Source of the DNA: Propionibacteriaceae bacterium
GTDB taxonomy: Bacteria > Actinomycetota > Actinomycetes > Propionibacteriales > Propionibacteriaceae
NCBI GenBank assembly: GCA_003451975.1
Contig: DMIX01000061.1
Span: 1-11,389 of the forward strand
Direction: 5' to 3'
DNA: 11,389 nt
Positions within the stretch are counted from its first letter, which is position 1; the number at the start of each line of letters is the position of its first letter. The notes beneath the pieces were generated by a model that was given only the letters and a program-made list of their open reading frames with translations, ran no database searches and had not been told where the DNA came from. The position numbers and the translations under genes were made by a program. Positions 6,665 through 11,389 of the stretch are shown piece by piece.

Positions 6665-6931
6665 CTACGGGCGAGCGATCACCACCGCACCGGCAGCAAT
6701 CGCCACCGCACTGACACCGCCAATTATCCAGATCATTCGAGAGTTGTCCGGAGCGACATCCTCCGAGACGGAGATCTCCTCATCGGACGCCGCCGTGGAG
6801 GTCGCCGACGGCGAAGGTGTAGAACGAGGACTCGCCGAAGGGGCGGCTACTGCCACACCCCGCGCTATCCCGAAAATCGAGCACACACTCAGCGTGCCCG
6901 CAGCGGCCAACCGCCGCAACGCCAACGTCAT
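6665..6931 (-). CDS. Small protein with signal peptide and C-terminal membrane anchor
   Basis: This 88-residue protein is not recognised. It begins with basic and hydrophobic residues typical of a Sec signal (MTLALRRLAAAG, ending near VAVAA at about 26-30). A short linker of about 40 residues rich in Ser, Thr, Pro and Ala and then acidic residues follows, and then a hydrophobic segment (about 65-86, with WIIGG and AIAAGAVVIA) ends in a lone Arg. The layout suggests a small cell-envelope protein with an extracytoplasmic linker. The ATG at 6931 is chosen because TAGGCT ends 7 nt upstream, as in leaderless genes; a GTG at 6949 in the same frame would add six residues. It sits 69 bp before dtxR on the same strand. 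No function can be assigned. Confidence 0.65.
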   Translation of the reverse strand: MTLALRRLAAAGTLSVCSIFGIARGVAVAAPSASPRSTPSPSATSTAASDEEISVSEDVAPDNSRMIWIIGGVSAVAIAAGAVVIARP

Positions 6932-6938
6932 GGGGCAG

Positions 6939-6944
6939 AGCCTA
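6939..6944 (-). promoter_or_regulatory. -10 hexamer TAGGCT, probably for a leaderless transcript
   Basis: TAGGCT (6944-6939 on the minus strand) fits the actinobacterial TANNNT pattern and stands 7 nt before the ATG at 6931, the distance expected if transcription starts at the start codon. No clear -35 was seen. Confidence 0.45.
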
Positions 6945-7035
6945 CCCACCCACTGGCAATAGTCCGGCCACGACCGACGTCGACGGCATGATCGCAGGCC
7001 GCGTCGTGCCTCTACCGAAGCCGACGCACAGCCAC

Positions 7036-7041
7036 TAGGTT
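7036..7041 (+). promoter_or_regulatory. -10 hexamer TAGGTT, probably for a leaderless transcript
   Basis: TAGGTT fits TANNNT and is followed by exactly 6 nt and then the ATG at 7048. No Shine-Dalgarno sequence of normal strength lies between, so the mRNA probably starts at or next to the A of ATG. Confidence 0.5.
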
Positions 7042-7047
7042 GGCCCC

Positions 7048-7698
7048 ATGAGCAGGCTGAAGCTCTGGGCGATCAGCATTGATGAAGTGCGTGGCATCGT
7101 CAGCGCCGATCCAGACACCGCCGGGCGGCTGCGCGCCGCCGCCACCGACCACTTCCACCTCGGTTCAGCGGCACCGATGGGGCTCATCGGCAAGTTGGGG
7201 CCATTTCTGCGCAAAGGCGGAGACCCGGCAGCACCGCGGCCGGAATCACCCACGGCCCAGGAGGTGGAAGATCTGCTCGCTGGACGGTTCGTACCACCGG
7301 ACCGGCTGATTCCGGCCTGGAATCTCCTGGAGTTCTGGTTGGACACGGTTGCGCACGGCTACGGGACCTGGACACTCACCGAGCCAGGCGTCAACGATTT
7401 CGACTTCGACCTCGCCCGCGCCCAAGTGCCATCACGGTACGGCCTCAGTGATTTGTTCAAGAATTCGCTGGGTATCACACTCACCCGCTGCCCGGGCTTG
7501 GCGGCGGGATGGGTCTCCGGTCAGCACGCCCTCGCCATGGCCGCAAACTGGCCCCGCGGGATCGGCGATCTCAGCACTGAGCACGCCGAACTCGCCACCA
7601 GCGTCCTGCGATTCTTGGACGACTGGCCCGGCTGGGAGGATCAAGCCGCGCGGTCAGGCCGTCCGGCTCCGGACCTGGTCGCGGTCTTTCGCACCTGA
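7048..7698 (+). CDS. Hypothetical soluble protein, 216 residues
   Basis: I do not recognise this protein with confidence. It has no signal peptide and no membrane segment and looks like one globular cytosolic domain. Visible features are an N-terminal SRLKLWAISIDEVRGIV stretch, a short acidic and Pro-rich part around 55-75 (PAAPRPESPTAQEVEDLL), a central PAWNLLEFWLDTVA, then SRYGLSDLFKNSLG, and a tail with LRFLDDWPGWE. It faintly recalls uncharacterised Streptomyces proteins of similar layout, but this is memory and not a search. It is read alone, divergent from the small secreted protein (about 116 bp between start codons) and convergent with the purine permease across a large hairpin. No catalytic motif was seen. 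Confidence 0.75.
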   Translation: MSRLKLWAISIDEVRGIVSADPDTAGRLRAAATDHFHLGSAAPMGLIGKLGPFLRKGGDPAAPRPESPTAQEVEDLLAGRFVPPDRLIPAWNLLEFWLDTVAHGYGTWTLTEPGVNDFDFDLARAQVPSRYGLSDLFKNSLGITLTRCPGLAAGWVSGQHALAMAANWPRGIGDLSTEHAELATSVLRFLDDWPGWEDQAARSGRPAPDLVAVFRT

Positions 7699-7701
7699 TC
7701 A

Positions 7702-7749
7702 CCGACCTTTTCGGCCTGGCGCCCGGTGCGGGTGCCAGGCCGAGGTCGG
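7702..7749. terminator. Long hairpin between convergent genes, probable bidirectional terminator
   Basis: CCGACCT (7702-7708) pairs with AGGTCGG (7743-7749), and after a TTT bulge CGGCCTGGC (7712-7720) pairs with GCCAGGCCG (7734-7742). A further CCCG/CGGG pairs inside, giving about 20 bp of stem. It begins 3 bp after the stop of the 7048 gene and ends directly at the permease stop. Neither side has a T-run, so it may end transcription weakly or protect mRNA 3' ends. Confidence 0.7.
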
Positions 7750-9261
7750 TCAGTGGACGAGCCCGGCGATCATTCCCTGAGCGAAATAGAGCAGGAACGC
7801 CGCTGCCACGCCATAGAGCAGCGGGTGGACGTCCTTCGCCTTGCCGAGGATCAGCTTGATCACGACGTAGGCGATGAAGCCGGCCCCCATCCCGGTGGTG
7901 ATGGAGTAGGTGAACGGCATCAGCACGATCATCAGGAAGCCAGGGATGGCCACCTCAGGATCGGTCCAGTCGATCTCGGTCACCTGCGACATCATCAAGA
8001 AGCCCACGAAGAACAGGGCGGGTGCCGCTGCTTCCGACGGCACCATGTTCACCAGCGGCGACAGCACGATGGCGAAGAGGAAGGCCAGGCCGGTGACGAT
8101 GGACGCAATGCCGGTACGGGCGCCCTCGCCAACACCAGCCGCCGATTCGATGTAGGAGGTATTGGACGACACCGAGCCCACACCGCCGGCGATGGCAGCC
8201 AGGGAGTCCACCAGCAGAATCTCCTGCGAACGTGGCGGATTGCCGTCCTCCTGCAGCAGATCACCTTCAGCGGCGACAGCCACCATGGTGCCCATGGTGT
8301 CGAAAAAGTCGCTGAGCAGCAGCGAGAAGACCAGCAGCAGCAGCCCCAGCACCGCGCCCGGCCCCGCCGCACCGGTGAATGCGCCGAACATGTCCGGCAG
8401 CGGAAGACCGAAGCTCGGTGTGTGGAAGTCGGTCAGCATCGGCACATTCAACTTCCAACCGGTGGGGTTGACCAGCTTGCCGGCCGCGTCGAACATGCCA
8501 CCGGTCTTGGTCAATACCTCGACGATGACGGCGAGCACCGTTCCGGCCAGAATCGCGATCAACATGGCGCCTTTGACCCGGCGTACATAGAGCACGATCA
8601 GGATCAGCAGTGTGATCAGGAAGATCCCAATCGGCCAGCCCTGCAGAGCGCCGTTGACGCCCAGTTCGACGGGTACCGCACCGCTCGCCTGCTGGCGTAC
8701 CACGCCAGCGTCATACAACCCGATGAAAGCGATGAACAACCCGATACCCACCGAAATGCCGGCACGCAACGGCCGCGGCACCGCATTCAGGATCGCTCGA
8801 CGGAAACCGGTCAACACCAAGATGGTGATCAGGATGCCCTCCCACACCACCAGCCCCATGGCCTGCGGCCAGGTCATCTGAGGTGCGATCGTGTAAGCAA
8901 CCAGGGCGTTCAATCCCAGACCGGTGGCAATGGCAATCGGGAACCGTCCATAGACGCCCATCAAGATCGTCATCAGGCCCGCGATCAGGGCGGTAGCCAC
9001 CGCCACCATCGCGATCGACGTGCCGACCGCACCATCGGCCGCGATGGGCTGGCCCGTGATCAGGTTGCCGTTCTTGTCAGGGACAGTGCCAATGATCAAC
9101 GGATTCAGAACGATGATGTAGGCCATCGTGAAGAAGGTGACCAGACCGCCGCGAATCTCGCGACCGACGGTGGACCCTCGTTTGCTGAGCTCGAACCATG
9201 AGTCCAAGCCCCTATTCGGTGTGGAGGACGGCGGAGCCGTCGTAGAGCCAGCATTTGCCAT
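7750..9261 (-). CDS. NCS2-family purine permease (AzgA/GhxP-like)
   Basis: This 503-residue integral membrane protein belongs to the AzgA branch of nucleobase:cation symporters, which import adenine, guanine or hypoxanthine with protons. It has the hydrophobic profile of a 12-14 helix transporter. Signature motifs are TFFTMAYIIVLNP (42-54), GLGLNA (114-119), SDFFDTMGT (317-325) and SSNTSYIESAAGVGEGART (365-383), which in this family contribute to the substrate site and fold. The N-terminus is a short Ser/Thr/Pro-rich cytosolic tail. No Shine-Dalgarno sequence precedes the ATG at 9261; a TAGCAT hexamer exactly 6 nt upstream suggests a leaderless mRNA. No purine riboswitch was seen upstream, where only about 45 bp separate it from the divergent DUF2530 gene. 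Adenine versus guanine/hypoxanthine preference cannot be decided. Confidence 0.95.
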   Translation of the reverse strand: MANAGSTTAPPSSTPNRGLDSWFELSKRGSTVGREIRGGLVTFFTMAYIIVLNPLIIGTVPDKNGNLITGQPIAADGAVGTSIAMVAVATALIAGLMTILMGVYGRFPIAIATGLGLNALVAYTIAPQMTWPQAMGLVVWEGILITILVLTGFRRAILNAVPRPLRAGISVGIGLFIAFIGLYDAGVVRQQASGAVPVELGVNGALQGWPIGIFLITLLILIVLYVRRVKGAMLIAILAGTVLAVIVEVLTKTGGMFDAAGKLVNPTGWKLNVPMLTDFHTPSFGLPLPDMFGAFTGAAGPGAVLGLLLLVFSLLLSDFFDTMGTMVAVAAEGDLLQEDGNPPRSQEILLVDSLAAIAGGVGSVSSNTSYIESAAGVGEGARTGIASIVTGLAFLFAIVLSPLVNMVPSEAAAPALFFVGFLMMSQVTEIDWTDPEVAIPGFLMIVLMPFTYSITTGMGAGFIAYVVIKLILGKAKDVHPLLYGVAAAFLLYFAQGMIAGLVH

Positions 9262-9267
9262 GGCGGA

Positions 9268-9273
9268 ATGCTA
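9268..9273 (-). promoter_or_regulatory. -10 hexamer TAGCAT, probably for leaderless permease mRNA
   Basis: TAGCAT (9273-9268 on the minus strand) fits TANNNT and is followed by TCCGCC and then the ATG at 9261. The 6-nt gap and lack of a Shine-Dalgarno sequence point to transcription starting at the start codon. Confidence 0.5.
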
Positions 9274-9305
9274 TTGGTCGAGGGATTGGCCTTAAGGTGC
9301 TGTCC

Positions 9306-9620
9306 GTGACGCAGAACGCCGAAGATCACAAGCCTGCCCTGATACAGGCGCCCGTGCGAGCGCTCGACCCCGACGGATTCGCCGTCGTGGGCTCAGGCAC
9401 GGTGGCCTTCGCGTTGGGCGTCATCGTGTGCTGGATCTACCTGGCGCCCCTCACCGCGACGGGACGCCAGTGGTATCTCTACGTCGCCATCACCGGCACG
9501 ATCATCGGCCTGGTCGGCCTCGGGGTTGGATTCGTGCGGCGGCACCGCCGCCAGCCACCGAGCGAGGACTCAGTCGAAGAGTCCCTCGTCGATACTGATG
9601 GTGTCCCAGACCGGGACTGA
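9306..9620 (+). CDS. DUF2530-like two-helix membrane protein
   Basis: This protein of about 104 residues has the pattern of actinobacterial DUF2530 proteins: a polar N-terminus, two transmembrane helices (about 20-42 and 56-76, containing GSGTVAFALGVIVCWIYL and ITGTIIGLVGLGVGFV) joined by a short loop with a WYLY motif, then a basic RRHRR cluster and an acidic tail. Its function is unknown. The GTG at 9306 is preferred because TTAAGG lies 8 nt upstream; a GTG at 9297 is possible, and an ATG at 9255 would overlap the permease start. It is divergent from the permease and convergent with the DUF3027 gene, and the last 51 bp of both coding regions overlap. The family name is from memory of the sequence pattern. 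Confidence 0.75.
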   Translation: MTQNAEDHKPALIQAPVRALDPDGFAVVGSGTVAFALGVIVCWIYLAPLTATGRQWYLYVAITGTIIGLVGLGVGFVRRHRRQPPSEDSVEESLVDTDGVPDRD

Positions 9621-10349
9621 AAGATCCACCCCTCGGCTCGGCTCGGCAACATCGGAGTGCCCACCGCAACCGTGGTCGAGACTCACCACAGATCCGTCGG
9701 AGGGTGACAGTTCGTTGGCGCAAACGCCGAACAGGCGGCTCATTCCGCCAGCGAGCGGAATGAGGAATCCACAGGTGGCGCACTCACCGGGAGCCTGGCT
9801 GGTCATCGGATTGTCCGGTCCGCCATCGCCTGCCAGCCAACGCTCGGCGGCTTCGTCGCGTCCGTCGATCGACAACACTCGTTCTCGACCCAATCCCAAC
9901 TCGGCCACGACGGCACGCACCTGACTGGCCTCGGCCGGATCAGGATCAGCGGCGTTCTCACCACCGGTGAAGCCGGGCTCCAGGCGGTAGTCGTCAATCG
10001 GGCTGGGGGCGACCACACCGGGGCTGAGATCCTTGGGTCCTACGCGATCCGACCACGGCACCCAGGCCGGTGCGAGCAGAGCGTCCGTGCCGGGCACCAG
10101 GGTCACCTCGGAGACGGTGACCACCCGAGCCCGTGAAGCGCGCACCACCGTGACTGACCAACGCCACCCCGGATAGCCGGGATGCACGCACTCGAACAGA
10201 TGCGTCGCCACCCGGGCATCCTCGGCGTAGACGCCGAGGTGTTCGCCCACCTCCAAGACGCCGGCGCGGGCGACTGCGGCGGCCTTCGCCTGATCGATCG
10301 CCTGCGCGCAGGCCTGGTCGAGTTCCACCGCAGCAACGCTCACACTCAC
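9570..10349 (-). CDS. DUF3027 family protein
   Basis: This 259-residue cytosolic protein matches the actinobacterial DUF3027 family, whose function is unknown. Typical landmarks are GEHLGVYAEDARVATHLFEC (36-54), a WRWSVTV strand (62-68), VTLVPGTDALLAPAWVPWSDR (82-102) and DYRLEPGFTGG (120-130). The C-terminal part has C190-x2-C193, C210, H226, C228 and H231 in a spacing that could bind zinc, much like a small zinc ribbon. The GTG at 10349 shares a GTGA overlap with the stop of the cold-shock gene, so the two are probably translationally coupled; a second GTG two codons later is also possible. The 3' end overlaps the DUF2530 gene by 51 bp. The coupling with a cold-shock protein hints at a role near RNA or translation, but that is inference only. 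Confidence 0.88.
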   Translation of the reverse strand: MSVSVAAVELDQACAQAIDQAKAAAVARAGVLEVGEHLGVYAEDARVATHLFECVHPGYPGWRWSVTVVRASRARVVTVSEVTLVPGTDALLAPAWVPWSDRVGPKDLSPGVVAPSPIDDYRLEPGFTGGENAADPDPAEASQVRAVVAELGLGRERVLSIDGRDEAAERWLAGDGGPDNPMTSQAPGECATCGFLIPLAGGMSRLFGVCANELSPSDGSVVSLDHGCGGHSDVAEPSRGVDLSVPVWDTISIDEGLFD

Positions 10350-10732
10350 AACTCCAACTCATCAGCGACGGCGCGCAGCACCGAAGCAGTCTTCCCGGCC
10401 AATTTGGGGTCGGGATAACGTCCCCGCCGGTAACCGTTACCGACGTTGTCGAGCATCTTGATCAGGTCCTCGACGATGATCGCCATCTGCTCGGCGGACT
10501 TGCGGGTGGCCTTGGACAGCGACGGCGGCGGGTCCAACAGCCGCACCGAAAGAGCCTGTTCGCCCTTCTTGCCGTCGATCACGCCGAACTCGACCTTCTG
10601 GCCGCGCCGCAGGCTGGTCACACCCTCGGGCAGTGCCGAGGCGCGCACGTAGACATCGTCGCCACCGTCGTCTTTGGAGAGGAAGCCGAAGCCTTTCTCC
10701 GCGTCGTAGTAGCGCACCTTGCCGATGGGCAT
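10346..10732 (-). CDS. Cold-shock domain protein with C-terminal extension
   Basis: This 128-residue protein has an N-terminal cold-shock domain (about 1-67) that binds single-stranded RNA or DNA. RNP1 is KGFGFL (13-18) and RNP2 begins at DVYVRASAL (26-34). The usual VKWF is VRYY here, keeping aromatic residues. A C-terminal helical extension of about 60 residues (PPPSLSKATRKSAEQMAIIVEDL and so on) is absent from the 65-70 residue CspA type but is found in mycobacterial CspB-like proteins. The ATG at 10732 has GGGAG about 8 nt upstream. It overlaps the DUF3027 start by 4 nt. A TAGGCT hexamer at 10782-10777 is a likely -10, giving a leader of about 40 nt, so it differs from the neighbouring leaderless genes. 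Confidence 0.93.
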   Translation of the reverse strand: MPIGKVRYYDAEKGFGFLSKDDGGDDVYVRASALPEGVTSLRRGQKVEFGVIDGKKGEQALSVRLLDPPPSLSKATRKSAEQMAIIVEDLIKMLDNVGNGYRRGRYPDPKLAGKTASVLRAVADELEL

Positions 10733-10776
10733 GATTCTCTCTCCCGCAGTTCCGTGGGCGATTTCGCCTGAGGATC

Positions 10777-10782
10777 AGCCTA
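10777..10782 (-). promoter_or_regulatory. Candidate -10 for the cold-shock/DUF3027 operon
   Basis: TAGGCT (10782-10777 on the minus strand) fits TANNNT and would start RNA near 10770, leaving a leader of about 40 nt with a Shine-Dalgarno sequence. The -35 is weak. Confidence 0.4.
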
Positions 10783-10820
10783 TCCGGTCGAGGCCCGAGG
10801 GGCACCTCGGCGAAGCCGCG

Positions 10821-10826
10821 TACGAT
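10821..10826 (+). promoter_or_regulatory. -10 hexamer TACGAT, probably for a leaderless transcript
   Basis: TACGAT is followed by exactly 6 nt (TCAGAC) and the ATG at 10833, with no Shine-Dalgarno sequence between. It lies back to back with the cold-shock promoter, about 40 bp apart. Confidence 0.55.
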
Positions 10827-10832
10827 TCAGAC

Positions 10833-11389
10833 ATGGCCTCCTGGACCGATGGACCCGAGTACGCGCCCACCGTGCGTCCTACTGCGTTCGTGGCACCGGT
10901 CGCCGGAGCTCTGGTCGAGCCCGAACCTCGACAGCAGGTCGACGCGTCCGTCCCCGACACCGAGCCGACCTTCGAGCCTCCCACCGAGCCCGCACCCGAC
11001 TTGCGTGAATTGGTGCCCTCGGCGGCACCGGGACGCAACCCGAACCTGCCTTTCGAGACGATCACTACTCCGATCACCGCAACCGAGGATCCACCCAGTG
11101 GTCCGCGTGACCCTCGGCTGCCTTTCGCCGAAGCCGGGCCGCCCTTGAGTGGCTATCTGGCTGCGCCGGTGCAGCAGCCGCCGCCACAGGTGAATCCGGC
11201 GCCGTTCCCCGCCCCGGGCACGCCCCAGTGGTTCGCCCCTGATCCATCCCAGCTCTATGCACCGCCGCCCCAGGTCACCATCGGCCAGATCTGGAAGGCC
11301 GCCACCAACTGGGTCATGATCCCGTTGTTGGTCGGCATGTTCTTCGCCGCAATCTCACCGGTGGCACTGCTGGTGGCGACCGTCAGCAC
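10833..11389 (+). CDS. Proline-rich membrane protein, 5' part only
   Basis: The frame is open from the ATG at 10833 to the window edge (185 codons and 2 bases) with no stop, so the gene is cut. The N-terminus, MASWTDGPEYAPTVRPTAF, recalls a conserved start (W-x-x-GPEYAP) of uncharacterised actinobacterial membrane proteins; this is from memory. Residues about 20-145 are a disordered linker rich in Pro, Ala and Glu, with two LPF motifs and a PQWFAPDPSQLY box. From about 160 a hydrophobic helix follows (NWVMIPLLVGMFFAAISPVALLVA), so a cytosolic N-terminal tail before a membrane domain is likely. The reading frame uses GC-rich third positions like its neighbours. The function is unknown. It is divergent from the cold-shock gene by 100 bp. 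Confidence 0.75.
   Translation, partial: MASWTDGPEYAPTVRPTAFVAPVAGALVEPEPRQQVDASVPDTEPTFEPPTEPAPDLRELVPSAAPGRNPNLPFETITTPITATEDPPSGPRDPRLPFAEAGPPLSGYLAAPVQQPPPQVNPAPFPAPGTPQWFAPDPSQLYAPPPQVTIGQIWKAATNWVMIPLLVGMFFAAISPVALLVATVS

Noticed and set aside
7726..9201. Long plus-strand open frame (491 codons) opposite the permease
   Set aside because: It is antisense to a clearly recognised transporter, and its product is rich in His, Gln, Asp and Arg, as expected from reading a GC-rich gene backwards. It has no domain and no ribosome site.
9262..9305. Purine riboswitch before the permease gene
   Set aside because: The intergenic space is only about 45 bp and no purine-aptamer core is present.

Overview
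The window looks like chromosomal DNA from a high-GC Gram-positive actinobacterium. Evidence: GC-rich coding throughout, a DtxR/IdeR-type metal regulator, the DUF3027, DUF2530 and C-terminally extended cold-shock genes typical of Actinomycetota, TANNNT-type -10 hexamers, and several apparently leaderless genes. The genus is not identifiable from the sequence; a Propionibacteriales-like organism is possible but is only an impression. There is no CRISPR array, insertion sequence, tRNA or rRNA, and no obvious sign of transfer.

Left part (1-2015, minus strand). The window opens with a well-conserved cobalamin riboswitch that reads leftward into a gene outside the window. To its right are a GH1 beta-glucosidase and tatA, the small subunit of the Tat export system.

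Middle (2015-6950). A 358-bp gene-free stretch with unusual alternating C/G tracts precedes a small four-helix membrane protein on the plus strand. Facing it is the most striking gene: an 810-residue fusion of an N-terminal P-loop kinase-like domain to a complete sucrose-phosphorylase-like (GH13_18) barrel with its catalytic residues intact. Its likely promoter carries a 20-bp inverted repeat over the -35 box, and its transcript would begin in a strong hairpin. The left half of this repeat recurs as an identical 15-mer in the gene-free stretch near tatA. Upstream on the same strand lie trxA (thioredoxin), dtxR, and a small secreted or membrane protein.

Right part (6950-11389). An unrecognised plus-strand protein converges on an AzgA-type purine permease across a long hairpin. 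Then come a DUF2530 membrane protein, a cold-shock protein translationally coupled to a DUF3027 protein, and the 5' part of a proline-rich membrane protein that runs off the window. These genes look like a conserved actinobacterial housekeeping neighbourhood. Four genes (7048, 10833, and minus-strand 9261 and 6931) have a TANNNT hexamer 6-7 nt before the start codon and little or no Shine-Dalgarno sequence, which suggests leaderless transcription.

The genes do not form one pathway. The part most likely to hold undescribed biochemistry is the kinase-phosphorylase fusion and its control region (2841-5450).
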